DNA of 64,000 nucleotides from Terrimesophilobacter sp038243605 (GTDB taxonomy: Bacteria; Actinomycetota; Actinomycetes; Actinomycetales; Microbacteriaceae): assembly GCA_038243605.1 (NCBI GenBank), contig JBBSQX010000006.1, positions 66,496-130,495 of the forward strand, written 5' to 3'. The position numbers were made by a program, and so were the translations under genes. This document shows positions 26,428 to 35,196 of this stretch, one piece after another (within the stretch, counting starts at the first letter, position 1; the number at the start of each line of letters is the position of its first letter). The notes under the pieces are model-generated. The model had not been told where the DNA came from. It made no database searches and was given only the letters and a program-made list of their open reading frames with translations.

Positions 26428-26517
26428 GTGCTGTCTCGAGCCGTGTTGTCTCGAGCCGTGTTGTCACAGAGCATGTTGTGGCAGAGCATGGTGTCGCGGG
26501 GCGTGCCGTTTCAGCGC
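26428..26517 (+). repeat. Noncoding 15-bp tandem array (six units)
   Basis: Units begin GTGCTGTCTCGAGCC and GTGTTGTCTCGAGCC and drift to GTGCCGTTTCAGCGC. The array lies between clgR and the DUF3046 gene. Confidence 0.85.
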
Positions 26518-26590
26518 ACGTTTTTTTACTGCGTTTTTTCTCACAGGATGTCTATTCTCGGCACGGTGTCGAATCGCGAAGGTTGCGGGC

Positions 26591-26812
26591 GTGCGGCTGA
26601 GTGAGTTTCGCCGGGCTGTCACCGCGGAGTTCGGTGAATCCTTCGGTGCCGCGCTGATGCGCGATCTGGTTCTCGATGATCTCGGTAATCTCACTTCTGA
26701 ACAGGCGCTGACAGCGGGTACGCCAGCGCGGGACGTGTGGCTCGCATTGTGCCGTGCAAACGATGTGCCGGAGTCGCACAGGCACGGCGCGGGTATCCGC
26801 GAACCTCGGTGA
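26591..26812 (+). CDS. DUF3046 protein
   Basis: 73 residues from a GTG with GAAGG upstream. It matches the short DUF3046 family (MRLSEFRRAVTAEFGESFGA, then TPARDVWLALCRANDVPE), which is found almost only in actinobacteria just upstream of recA, as here. The function is unknown. A TATTCT hexamer at 26553-26558 may be its -10 element, giving a short leader. Confidence 0.82.
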   Translation: MRLSEFRRAVTAEFGESFGAALMRDLVLDDLGNLTSEQALTAGTPARDVWLALCRANDVPESHRHGAGIREPR

Positions 26813-26830
26813 CACGCCGAGCGCTTCTTA

Positions 26831-26846
26831 TCGAACATTTGTTCGT
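26831..26846. promoter_or_regulatory. LexA (SOS) box of recA
   Basis: TCGAACATTTGTTCGT matches the Gram-positive/actinobacterial SOS box (CGAAC-N4-GTTCG) with all ten core bases. It lies 7 bp upstream of a -10 element TAGGCT (26854-26859), so repressor bound here would block the promoter. Confidence 0.85.
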
Positions 26847-26853
26847 AGCTGTG

Positions 26854-26859
26854 TAGGCT
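26854..26859 (+). promoter_or_regulatory. Predicted -10 of the SOS promoter of recA
   Basis: TAGGCT directly downstream of the LexA box. The resulting recA leader would be about 190 nt. Confidence 0.5.
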
Positions 26860-27057
26860 CGTTCACAGCAGCAATCGAAAACGGGTTGTGCACAGTTCGC
26901 ACGTTGGTGACCGAGAATGTCACCGGCTCCGCGTACTGTCTGACTCATTAGCGAATGCAGCTAAACGCCTTGTCGCGGAACTCACTGGCCCTGCACCACC
27001 GGCGGTGAGAGGAACGGCAGCCTATAGGCACATCGATATCGAGCAAAGGATCAACCC

Positions 27058-28218
27058 ATGGCATCACCAGCAGATCGCGAAAAGGCCCTCGACACCGCCC
27101 TCGCCCAGATCGACCGCCAATTCGGTAAAGGTTCCGTCATGCGCCTCGGCAGCGACGAGCGAGCACCTGTGGCTGTTATTCCTACCGGCTCCATCGCACT
27201 CGATGTCGCGCTCGGTATTGGGGGGCTCCCACGTGGCCGCATCGTAGAGATCTATGGCCCAGAGTCCTCGGGTAAAACCACGCTTACTCTTCACGCGATC
27301 GCTAACGCGCAGCGAGGAGGCGGAATCGCTGCCTTTATCGATGCAGAGCACGCGCTCGACCCCGAGTATGCGAAAGCTCTCGGAGTCGACATTGACGCAC
27401 TTCTCGTCTCTCAGCCAGACACCGGAGAGCAGGCACTCGAGATCGCTGACATGCTCGTACGAAGCGGGTCCATTGATCTCATCGTCATTGACTCCGTTGC
27501 TGCACTAGTTCCTCGTGCAGAGATCGAAGGAGAGATGGGTGACTCGCACGTCGGGCTTCAGGCGCGACTCATGTCGCAAGCACTGCGCAAACTCACTGGT
27601 GGTCTTAGCCAGACCAACACGACCATGATCTTCATCAACCAGTTGCGCGAGAAGATCGGCGTGTTCTTCGGTAGCCCAGAGACCACAGCCGGTGGCAAGG
27701 CGCTCAAGTTTTACGCTTCGGTTCGCCTCGACATTCGTCGCATTGAAACCCTCAAGGAGGGCACGGATGCGGTCGGTAACCGCACGCGCGTCAAGGTTGT
27801 TAAGAACAAGATGGCACCCCCCTTCAAGCAGGCGGAGTTCGACATCCTGTATGGCACAGGAATTTCTCGTGAAGGCAGCCTCATCGACTTTGGTGTCGAG
27901 CACGAGATCGTCAAGAAGTCTGGTGCGTGGTACACGTACGAAGGTGACCAGCTTGGTCAGGGTAAAGAAAATTCGCGCAAGTATCTGATCGCTAATCCCA
28001 AGATCGCCAACGAGATCGAGAGCAGGATTATGGCGAAGTTGGGAATGACTGCCGAAGCCAAAGCCGCAAATGCGGCTGCTGCGGAGCTTGCTGCCACAGA
28101 GCTTGCTGCCAGCAATGCTCTGAAGGAGAGCGGGCTCAAGGCCGACAACGCTAAGGCCACTGGCAACGCGGTCGTTGATCCCATCGAAGAAAAGCTCGTC
28201 AGCCGCAAGGCTGGCTGA
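27058..28218 (+). CDS. recA: Recombinase RecA
   Basis: 386 residues. Walker A GPESSGKTT (about 64-72), the MAW region, LIVIDSVAAL (Walker B), the L1 and L2 loops (VPRAEIEGEMGD; FINQLREKIGVFFGSPETT) and KNKMAPPFKQAEFDI are all present. The C-terminal 45 residues are an Ala-rich, low-complexity extension (AAAAELAATELAASNAL). No intein is present. AAAGGA precedes the ATG. A LexA box sits upstream and recX follows by 25 bp. Confidence 0.97.
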   Translation: MASPADREKALDTALAQIDRQFGKGSVMRLGSDERAPVAVIPTGSIALDVALGIGGLPRGRIVEIYGPESSGKTTLTLHAIANAQRGGGIAAFIDAEHALDPEYAKALGVDIDALLVSQPDTGEQALEIADMLVRSGSIDLIVIDSVAALVPRAEIEGEMGDSHVGLQARLMSQALRKLTGGLSQTNTTMIFINQLREKIGVFFGSPETTAGGKALKFYASVRLDIRRIETLKEGTDAVGNRTRVKVVKNKMAPPFKQAEFDILYGTGISREGSLIDFGVEHEIVKKSGAWYTYEGDQLGQGKENSRKYLIANPKIANEIESRIMAKLGMTAEAKAANAAAAELAATELAASNALKESGLKADNAKATGNAVVDPIEEKLVSRKAG

Positions 28219-28243
28219 GCCCACCGACGAAAGAAACATAGTT

Positions 28244-29026
28244 ATGGACTCCGACGGCACACTCGCCAAGGTCACCTACCTTCCTGGGGTAGTGCCACCA
28301 CTCGAGCACACGCAGGAACGAGGTACGACACCGAGAGCAGATGCTGTGCTGTCGGAGTCCACAGTACTTCCGGAGATCGCAGCACTCCCGGAGATCGCAG
28401 TATTTCCGGAACGATCTGGCCCGCTCGAAAGCATGGCCCCACCGGAAGGTTCAGCCCACGTAAGCTCAGCGCCCGAAAGCCCAGCCCGCGAAAGCCCGGC
28501 TCACGAAAGCCCGGCCCACGAAGAGCGCGCAGCCCCGACCGCAAGAGTGCTGCGGCGCGCAGAGAACATCAGCCTGAATGCGCTCACCAGAAAAGGCCGC
28601 TCACGCTGGGAGCTCGGGCAGATTTTATTGGCGCGCGAGTTAGATCCGAGTGTTGTGGAAGCAGAACTTGACCGATTAGAAGGTGTTGGCCTTATCGGCG
28701 ATGAGGCACTCGCTGAGAACATCGTTCGCACTCAGCACGAGCGCAAAGGGCTTGGTCGCGCGGCCCTTGTCAGCGAGATGCGTAGAAAACATATTGATCC
28801 ATGGGTGATCGATGCAGCTCTTGAATCACTCGGCGTAGATGAAGAGTTCACGCGCGCTCTACAGCTCGCAGAGCGTCGTGCGAACCAATTGATGGGGTTA
28901 GACCACAACACGGCTGTAAGGCGGCTCAGCGGCTACCTGCAGCGCAAGGGTTACTCCTCGGACACCGTGCGACGTGCTGTTCTCGAGGCGCTGCCAAGGT
29001 CTTCGTCCGGAGTTAGGTTCTCGTAA
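28244..29026 (+). CDS. recX: Regulatory protein RecX
   Basis: 260 residues, longer than usual. The RecX core is at about 105-258 (NALTRKGRSRWELGQILL, LIGDEALAENIVRTQHERKGLGRAALVSEMRRK, RLSGYLQRKGYSSDTVRRAV); it inhibits RecA filaments. The first about 100 residues are low-complexity and built from two tandem arrays: an 18-bp array (LPEIA units near 28363-28415) and a 15-bp array (28468-28527). The start at 28244 is taken as the first ATG after recA; the core alone would start near 28556, but no better start is seen there. Confidence 0.85.
   Translation: MDSDGTLAKVTYLPGVVPPLEHTQERGTTPRADAVLSESTVLPEIAALPEIAVFPERSGPLESMAPPEGSAHVSSAPESPARESPAHESPAHEERAAPTARVLRRAENISLNALTRKGRSRWELGQILLARELDPSVVEAELDRLEGVGLIGDEALAENIVRTQHERKGLGRAALVSEMRRKHIDPWVIDAALESLGVDEEFTRALQLAERRANQLMGLDHNTAVRRLSGYLQRKGYSSDTVRRAVLEALPRSSSGVRFS
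28363..28415 (+). repeat. 18-bp tandem array in recX (about three units)
   Basis: Units around CTTCCGGAGATCGCAG encode VLPEIA, ALPEIA and VFPERS, in frame. Confidence 0.8.
28468..28527 (+). repeat. 15-bp tandem array in recX (four units)
   Basis: AGCGCCCGAAAGCCC, AGCCCGCGAAAGCCC, GGCTCACGAAAGCCC, GGCCCACGAAGAGCG. Encodes SAPES-type pentapeptides (PES/RES/HES), in frame. Confidence 0.9.
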
Positions 29027-29087
29027 GCAGCGCGTAGTCACGTGCGCACGGTGTAGGGCTATTCCTTGACCACATAGGATCGATGAC

Positions 29088-29537
29088 GTGAACTCGCACC
29101 GACAGACTTTCGCTGCGGCAATCATCGTCGCCGCGACGCTTGCCCTCGCCGGGTGCAGCGTCATGGCTCCACGTCCGATGGTGACCCCGACCACACCCCC
29201 GACCCCCACGAACGTTGACACAACCACATACATTGGGGAGGTCATCGACCCGCTCGCAACAGTGTGGACCGGTCGAGACAGTGGCGGCGATGACACAACG
29301 CTGACGCTCCATGACGACGGCACCGTGGCGGTGCAGTACGGGCAGAACCCCTACGACGATCCCAACGACACGTGGCGTGTTACGGGCGGCGTTCTGCACG
29401 TTGAGGTGTATCTGGATGACGCCAACGGCATCGCAGAATATGTTGGCACCTGGAACCCCGAAACCTCGTCCATTGACGCGGCGATCACCACAACAGTGAG
29501 CAACCGAGACCTCACCGTCACACTGGTCCAGCAGTAG
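29088..29537 (+). CDS. Predicted secreted lipoprotein
   Basis: 149 residues. A signal peptide with basic start and hydrophobic core ends in the lipobox LAGC (Cys about 24), followed by a Pro/Thr linker. The remainder looks like a small beta-rich domain (TVWTGRDSGGDDTTLTLHDDGTVAVQYG, DTWRVTGGVLHVEV), similar in pattern to bacterial domains of unknown function that compare a background with a substrate value; no family was recognised. The GTG lies 7 nt after TAGGAT (29075-29080), a leaderless start. Confidence 0.78.
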   Translation: MNSHRQTFAAAIIVAATLALAGCSVMAPRPMVTPTTPPTPTNVDTTTYIGEVIDPLATVWTGRDSGGDDTTLTLHDDGTVAVQYGQNPYDDPNDTWRVTGGVLHVEVYLDDANGIAEYVGTWNPETSSIDAAITTTVSNRDLTVTLVQQ

Positions 29538-29569
29538 GAATTCGCTGGCAGGCTTAGGCTTGAGGCACC

Positions 29570-31078
29570 ATGACTGTGACCACTGACGAAGCAACACTCC
29601 CGCGCACCTACGAAGTACGCACGTTCGGCTGTCAGATGAACGTTCACGACTCCGAAAGAATGAGTGGATCTCTCGAGGCTGCCGGCTTCGCGCGAGCTGA
29701 CGGTGCCGAAGCCGACATCATCGTGATCAACACCTGCGCGGTCAGAGAGAACGCCGACAATAAGCTCTACGGAACGCTCGGCATGCTGGCAGAAGTGAAG
29801 CGAAACCACGCGGGAATGCAAATCGCGGTCGGCGGTTGTCTCGCGCAAAAAGTTAAAGGCCTCATCCTCGAGAAGGCGCCGTGGGTAGACGTCGTCTTCG
29901 GCACCCACAACATGGGATCGCTGCCCACGCTCCTTGAACGGGCGCGCCACAACGAAGAGGCCCAGCTCGAAATCCTCGAATCCCTCGACGTTTTCCCCTC
30001 CACGCTGCCTGCGCGGCGCGAGTCAACGTACAGCGGATGGGTGTCGATCTCTGTCGGCTGTAATAACACCTGCACGTTCTGCATCGTTCCTTCACTGCGC
30101 GGAAAAGAGAAAGACCGCAGACCAGGCGACATCCTGGCCGAGATCCAAGCGCTCGTCGATGACGGGGCAATTGAGGTCACACTTCTCGGTCAAAACGTGA
30201 ACTCGTACGGTGTCGAGTTCGGAGATCGTGGGGCGTTCGCAAAATTGCTGCGTGCTGCCGGTGAGATTGAAGGGCTGGAGCGCATCCGATTCACGAGCCC
30301 GCACCCGGCGGCGTTCACCGATGACGTTATCGACGCTATGGCCGAAACCCCAGCGGTGATGCCTCAGCTCCACATGCCGCTGCAGTCCGGATCTGACCGT
30401 GTGCTCCGTGCCATGCGCCGCAGCTACCGTTCAGAAAAGTTTCTCGGCATCCTCGACCGCGTGCGAGAAAAGATTCCCAACGCCGCCATCACCACCGACA
30501 TCATTGTGGGGTTCCCCGGTGAAACGGAAGAAGATTTCGCTGAAACACTGCGCGTTGTACAGCAGGCGCGCTTTGCTTCGGCCTTTACCTTCCAGTACTC
30601 GATCCGCGAAGGCACGCCGGCGGCCACGATGCCCGATCAGGTACCGAAGGCCGTCGTCCAAGAGCGGTATGAGCGTCTACATGCCGTTCAGGAACAGATT
30701 TCATGGGAAGAAAACCTTGCGCTCGTGGGAACCTCAGCTGAGCTTCTCGTTGCGAACGGGGAGGGGCGTAAAGACGCTGACACCCACCGCATGAGCGGGC
30801 GGGCTGCAGATGGCCGCCTCGTGCATTTTGATGTTCCAGAGGGCAGCAATGTGCCACGGCCAGGCGACATGGTCACCGCTGTTATTTCCAGTGCCGCTCC
30901 ATTCCACCTGATAGCCGATGCGCCAGGCGGCACACTGCTTGCGGTGCAACGCACAGTGGCAGGCGATGCGTGGGATCGCGCCCAGGAGGCGAGTTGCGGC
31001 GCCCCAGCGGTCGGTGCCACCTCAGGCGGCCCAACCAATGGTGTGGTGTCTCTCGGGCTGCCCACGCTGCGTCGTTGA
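29570..31078 (+). CDS. miaB: tRNA-2-methylthio-N6-dimethylallyladenosine synthase
   Basis: 502 residues, radical-SAM methylthiotransferase acting at A37. The N-terminal UPF0004 domain has three cluster cysteines (FGCQMN, NTCAVRENAD, GGCLAQ); the radical SAM motif is CNNTCTFC. A TRAM domain occupies the later part (LVANGEGRKDADTHRMSGRAADGRLVHF). A TAGGCT hexamer precedes the ATG by 9 nt. Its stop codon lies inside the first unit of the repeat array that supplies start codons to miaA. Confidence 0.93.
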   Translation: MTVTTDEATLPRTYEVRTFGCQMNVHDSERMSGSLEAAGFARADGAEADIIVINTCAVRENADNKLYGTLGMLAEVKRNHAGMQIAVGGCLAQKVKGLILEKAPWVDVVFGTHNMGSLPTLLERARHNEEAQLEILESLDVFPSTLPARRESTYSGWVSISVGCNNTCTFCIVPSLRGKEKDRRPGDILAEIQALVDDGAIEVTLLGQNVNSYGVEFGDRGAFAKLLRAAGEIEGLERIRFTSPHPAAFTDDVIDAMAETPAVMPQLHMPLQSGSDRVLRAMRRSYRSEKFLGILDRVREKIPNAAITTDIIVGFPGETEEDFAETLRVVQQARFASAFTFQYSIREGTPAATMPDQVPKAVVQERYERLHAVQEQISWEENLALVGTSAELLVANGEGRKDADTHRMSGRAADGRLVHFDVPEGSNVPRPGDMVTAVISSAAPFHLIADAPGGTLLAVQRTVAGDAWDRAQEASCGAPAVGATSGGPTNGVVSLGLPTLRR

Positions 31079-31164
31079 CCTCAACACTGCCGATGACCTC
31101 AGCACTGCCGTTGACCTCAGCACTGCCGTTGACCTCAGCACTGCCGATGACCTCAGTAGTGCCA
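31075..31164 (+). repeat. 18-bp tandem array with a start codon in every unit
   Basis: Five units of WTGACCTCAGCACTGCCG. Units 1, 3 and 4 begin with TTG and units 2 and 5 with ATG, all in the miaA frame. The first unit's TTGA contains the miaB stop codon. Units 3 and 4 are identical. Confidence 0.95.
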
Positions 31165-32091
31165 TTGGTGCTTCCCCTCATCGCCATAGTGGGGGCCACG
31201 GGTACGGGCAAGAGTGAGCTTTCGCTCGATCTCGCAGAAGGGTTACGGGCACAAGGGCACGCAGCAGAGATCGTCAACGCCGACGCGATGCAGCTCTACC
31301 GTGGTATGGATATTGGCACGGCCAAACTTCCCGTAAAGGAGCGAAGAGGCATCCCGCACCACCTTTTTGATGTTCTTGATGTCACCGAAGAGGCGAATGT
31401 CGCGGCCTACCAGGAGGCTGCTCGAAAGATCATTGCCGAGGTGAGAAACCGTTGTGCTGTGCCGATTCTCGTCGGTGGTTCTGGGCTTTATGTGTCGTCT
31501 ATTCTCTTTGATTTTCGATTCCCCGGATCAGACGTCGCGATTCGAGCGAGCCTCGAGAACGAAGCGGCTGAGAAGGGCGGTCACGCACTGTTTGAGAGGC
31601 TCATGCAGGTCGACCCAGACGCTGCGCGGGCGATTGGGCCGCACAACACGCGTCGCATCATCCGAGCGCTGGAGGTCATCGCCATGACGGGTGAGCCCTT
31701 TGGTTCTGGCCTGCCTGACGAGAGCCGCACGCGCGAACCGACCACCATAATTGGCCTTACCGCTCCACGAGCTACTCTCGTCGAGCGGCTCAACGAGCGA
31801 GTAGCCCACATGTGGAGAGACGGCCTCGTTGAGGAGGTTCGTGGCCTGATGGAGCTCGGCCTTGAGCAAGGAGTAACGGCGAGACGCGCAATCGGATACG
31901 CGCAAGCGATGGAGCAACTGCGTGATGAAAAGTCAGAGACAGCGGCAATAGAGGCCACCTCCGCGCTTACCCGTCGATACGCCCGCAGGCAGGTGGGGTG
32001 GTTCACGAGGTATCCATCCTCCCAGTGGCTCGACTTTGACGACCCAGATCGAGTCAGCAAGGCGAGTGCTTTAGCATTGGCCCATGGCTGA
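31147..32091 (+). CDS. miaA: tRNA dimethylallyltransferase
   Basis: 314 residues from the ATG at 31147. The P-loop GATGTGKS lies near the N-terminus, with DAMQLYRGMDIGTAKL, GGSGLYVSSILFDF and IGPHNTRRIIRALEVI typical of MiaA, which adds the dimethylallyl group that MiaB then modifies. The N-terminus is ambiguous: in-frame starts exist at 31075, 31093, 31111 and 31129 within the repeat array, adding up to 24 residues. Length matches the family when started at 31147. Its stop overlaps dapF. Confidence 0.9.
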   Translation: MTSVVPLVLPLIAIVGATGTGKSELSLDLAEGLRAQGHAAEIVNADAMQLYRGMDIGTAKLPVKERRGIPHHLFDVLDVTEEANVAAYQEAARKIIAEVRNRCAVPILVGGSGLYVSSILFDFRFPGSDVAIRASLENEAAEKGGHALFERLMQVDPDAARAIGPHNTRRIIRALEVIAMTGEPFGSGLPDESRTREPTTIIGLTAPRATLVERLNERVAHMWRDGLVEEVRGLMELGLEQGVTARRAIGYAQAMEQLRDEKSETAAIEATSALTRRYARRQVGWFTRYPSSQWLDFDDPDRVSKASALALAHG

Positions 32092-32959
32092 ACTGCATTT
32101 CACAAAGGGTCACGGCACGGGGAACGATTTCATCCTGTTCGCAGACCCCGACGGTGAGATTGCTCTCACTCCCGATCAGGTGCGCACACTGTGCGATCGG
32201 CATTTTGGAATTGGTGCTGACGGCATCATTCGGGCCGTGCGGTCACGGAGTATTGCCGAGGGGGACGCGTCGCTCGAAGAAGACGATGCTGCAGAGTGGT
32301 TTATGGATCACCTCAACTCCGACGGCACTGTTTCCGAGATGTGTGGCAACGGTATTCGGGTGTATACGAAATTTTTGATCGAGAACGGATTGGCAGAACT
32401 TTCTCGAGGAGAAACGCTTCCGATCGGCACCCGTGGCGGGGTGAGAGATGTGCAAGGGAATGCTTCTGGTTTCCAGGTGGACATGGGGCGCTGGTCGCTC
32501 GACGGGGGAGAACCGCTTGTTCGTGCGCGAAACCTCAAAGTGGCGAGGCCCGGGCTCGGCATCAACGTTGGTAACCCGCATGTTGTGGTCGCGTTATCGA
32601 GTGAGGAAGAGCTCGAATCAGCTGACCTCACCTGGATTCCGATTCTGGACCCCGAGCCAGAGCGGGGGGCCAATGTGGAGTTTGTGGTTCCACACGATCC
32701 GCTGGTCAAAGACGGTGTTGGTTACATCCGAATGCGTGTGCACGAACGCGGAAGCGGTGAGACGCTCTCCTGCGGAACCGGCGCCGTCGCTGCAGCGCTG
32801 GCCACACGGCACTGGGCAGGGCCCACCGCTCCCAACCAGTGGCGCGTCGAGGTGCCTGGTGGAACCCTTGGTGTGCGAATGTGGCCGGCAGAAGACGGCG
32901 AGCACGTCTCGCTTTCTGGTCCAGCAGAGCTGGCCTTCGACGGAATCGTGTCGTATTAG
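32084..32959 (+). CDS. dapF: Diaminopimelate epimerase
   Basis: 291 residues. Converts LL- to meso-diaminopimelate for peptidoglycan and lysine. Both catalytic cysteines are visible: EMCGNGIRVY and LSCGTGAVAAAL, with KGHGTGNDFIL at the N-terminus and NPHVVV in between. An acidic insertion (EGDASLEEDDAAEW) lies before the first Cys. The ATG is inside miaA (8-bp overlap), so it is coupled to it. Confidence 0.95.
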   Translation: MAELHFTKGHGTGNDFILFADPDGEIALTPDQVRTLCDRHFGIGADGIIRAVRSRSIAEGDASLEEDDAAEWFMDHLNSDGTVSEMCGNGIRVYTKFLIENGLAELSRGETLPIGTRGGVRDVQGNASGFQVDMGRWSLDGGEPLVRARNLKVARPGLGINVGNPHVVVALSSEEELESADLTWIPILDPEPERGANVEFVVPHDPLVKDGVGYIRMRVHERGSGETLSCGTGAVAAALATRHWAGPTAPNQWRVEVPGGTLGVRMWPAEDGEHVSLSGPAELAFDGIVSY

Positions 32960-32997
32960 GCCGAGAGCGCTAGCTTCACCGGGTTAACGGCGCCGCT

Positions 32998-33606
32998 TTA
33001 ACGCCGCCGAACGCGAAGAACTCGGTAGCCCTTGCTGGTCGCTGAGCGACTGACCGTGAAGCCCTCAGGCAGCGCTCCGTCGAGCCAACGGTGGAGTGAA
33101 TCAGAGCCAAGGTTTCGTTGCACGACGAGCCAGCCATCCGATTCGGAATCCAAGCGTGGAAGCCAATGCTCCAGAATTCGGTGAAGCTCGTCCTTTCCGA
33201 CGCGAATGGGCGGGTTTGACCAGATCGTCGTGAAGCGGATGTCGTCGGGAACATCTTCGGGTCGGCACGCGTTGACATTGATGAGACCTAGTGCGGTCGC
33301 GTTGCGCCGCACCAGGTCCAGAGCACGCTCATTAACATCCACGGCCCACACTGTGGCGCGAGGCGCTGCTAGAGCAAGCGACAAGGCGATGGGCCCCCAT
33401 CCGCAGCCCAAGTCGAGGAGGTTGCCGCCGGGCGGCGGTGCGGGCGTGTTCGCGAGCAGCACCTGAGTTCCCGCGTCAATGCGTTCAGGGCTGAAAATAC
33501 CGTTCGCGGTCGTGAGCTCGTATGTGGTGCCCAGCAGTGTGGCCCGAATGGAGCGCACATGAAGGGGACTTGTCGGAGTTGACGAAAAGTAGTGATCGTC
33601 GGCCAT
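32998..33606 (-). CDS. RsmC-like rRNA (guanine-N2) methyltransferase
   Basis: 202 residues, single methyltransferase domain. The SAM-binding motif LLDLGCGWGPIAL and acidic loop VWAVDVNERALDL are clear; the catalytic tetrapeptide is SNPPI, in the place of NPPF/Y. Family members modify G1207 of 16S rRNA. The ATG at 33606 is 7 nt after TAAGTT on the minus strand (33614-33619). It is divergent from hflX with only 42 bp between start codons, and both promoters must overlap. Confidence 0.82.
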   Translation of the reverse strand: MADDHYFSSTPTSPLHVRSIRATLLGTTYELTTANGIFSPERIDAGTQVLLANTPAPPPGGNLLDLGCGWGPIALSLALAAPRATVWAVDVNERALDLVRRNATALGLINVNACRPEDVPDDIRFTTIWSNPPIRVGKDELHRILEHWLPRLDSESDGWLVVQRNLGSDSLHRWLDGALPEGFTVSRSATSKGYRVLRVRRR

Positions 33607-33648
33607 GGAGAGAAACTTACCGAAAACTAGGAGGCTAGGGTTAACCGA

Positions 33649-35196
33649 ATGAATGAAGGTGAAGAAGAAAACCACGATTCCGTGGATCCAATCGACCGAG
33701 TGTTGGCTGCTGCCGACGCGCGGGCGGGCGGCTATGCCCTCTTCGGATCACGCGCACTTGCATTGCAATCGCATGATTCTGACACCGATTCGGTTGACGG
33801 CGATCAGCTCGATCGTGAAGAGCGGGCCGCCCTCCGAAGGGTCGGCGGACTGTCAACGGAACTCGACGATGTCACTGAGGTTGAGTATCGTCAACTTCGG
33901 CTCGAGAACGTCGTGCTCATTGGTATCCACCCGCAGGGGGGAATCGACGACGCCGAGAACTCGCTTCGCGAACTTGCTGCTCTCGCAGAAACTGCTGGGG
34001 CTGTCGTGCTTGACGGACTTCTGCAGCGACGCAGTTTTCCAGACCCCAGTACTTTTCTCGGCAAAGGTAAGGCGCAGGAGCTTCAGGGCATTGTGGCGGC
34101 ACTCGGTGCAGACACGGTGATTGCCGACACTGAGTTAGCCCCGAGCCAGCGGCGCGCATTGGAAGACGTGGTGAAGGTGAAGGTCATCGATCGCACCGCC
34201 GTCATCCTAGATATTTTTAGCCAGCACGCTAAAAGCCGCGAAGGTAAGGCCCAAGTCGAACTTGCTCAGCTTGAGTACCTGCTGCCGCGCTTGCGTGGCT
34301 GGGGTGAGTCCATGAGCCGCCAGGCCGGCGGGCAAGTTGGGGCTGGAGTGGGAATGGGCTCCCGTGGCCCAGGTGAGACGAAAATCGAGCTTGATCGACG
34401 TCGTATCCATACCCGCATGGCCCGTCTTCGTAAGCAGATCAAAGAGTTTGGGCCCGCGCGCGAAGCGAAGCGTGCCAACCGCACACGCAACGCGGTGCCG
34501 TCTGTGGCGATAACCGGATACACGAACGCAGGTAAATCATCACTTCTGAATCGGATCACTCGTGCGGGAGCGCTTGTCGAGAACGCACTGTTTGCCACGT
34601 TGGATACCGCGGTTCGGCGCACAGAAACCGCGGACGGTCGCCCCTATACCTTGACCGATACCGTGGGGTTCGTTCGCAATCTTCCTCACGAACTAGTGGA
34701 GGCATTTCGTTCCACTCTCGAAGAAGTCGAACGCGCTGACGTGATTGTTCACGTCGTGGATGCAAGCCACCCAAACCCTGGAAGTCAACTCGTGACCGTG
34801 CGGGATGTTTTTGGCGATTTGGGTGCGCGCGATATTCCCGAAATCGTTGTGTTCAATAAGTCGGATCTCATCGATGACAATGCCAGGCTGGTTCTGCGAG
34901 GAATCGAGCCCCGGTCTGTGTTTGCTTCTGCACGCACCGGTGAAGGAATCGACGAGCTGCTTTCCCAAATTTCTGAGCTTATTCCGAGGCCCGACATTCG
35001 CATGGAGCTCGTTGTTCCCTATGATCGCGGCGATATTGTCTCGTCACTCCACGAGCGAGGAACTGTCATCTCGACCTCCTACGAGGAAGATGGCACCCAC
35101 GTGACGGCGCTTGTGACAGCTCAGCAGGAGAGCCTTGTGCTCCCGTTTCAAACGGAACGCAGTACCGCCACGACCTTGCCCAAAATTACTGCCTGA
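33649..35196 (+). CDS. hflX: GTPase HflX
   Basis: 515 residues. The N-terminal HflX domain (LRELAALAETAGAVVLDGLLQ, FLGKGK, DTELAPSQRRALED) is followed by a coiled helical linker (RGPGETKIELDRRRI) and the G domain: G1 GYTNAGKSS, G3 DTVGF, G4 FNKSDLID. HflX binds the 50S subunit and rescues or splits stressed ribosomes. TAGGGT lies 7 nt before the ATG. Unusually, the last 16 codons run into the 3' end of the convergent lexA gene. Confidence 0.93.
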   Translation: MNEGEEENHDSVDPIDRVLAAADARAGGYALFGSRALALQSHDSDTDSVDGDQLDREERAALRRVGGLSTELDDVTEVEYRQLRLENVVLIGIHPQGGIDDAENSLRELAALAETAGAVVLDGLLQRRSFPDPSTFLGKGKAQELQGIVAALGADTVIADTELAPSQRRALEDVVKVKVIDRTAVILDIFSQHAKSREGKAQVELAQLEYLLPRLRGWGESMSRQAGGQVGAGVGMGSRGPGETKIELDRRRIHTRMARLRKQIKEFGPAREAKRANRTRNAVPSVAITGYTNAGKSSLLNRITRAGALVENALFATLDTAVRRTETADGRPYTLTDTVGFVRNLPHELVEAFRSTLEEVERADVIVHVVDASHPNPGSQLVTVRDVFGDLGARDIPEIVVFNKSDLIDDNARLVLRGIEPRSVFASARTGEGIDELLSQISELIPRPDIRMELVVPYDRGDIVSSLHERGTVISTSYEEDGTHVTALVTAQQESLVLPFQTERSTATTLPKITA

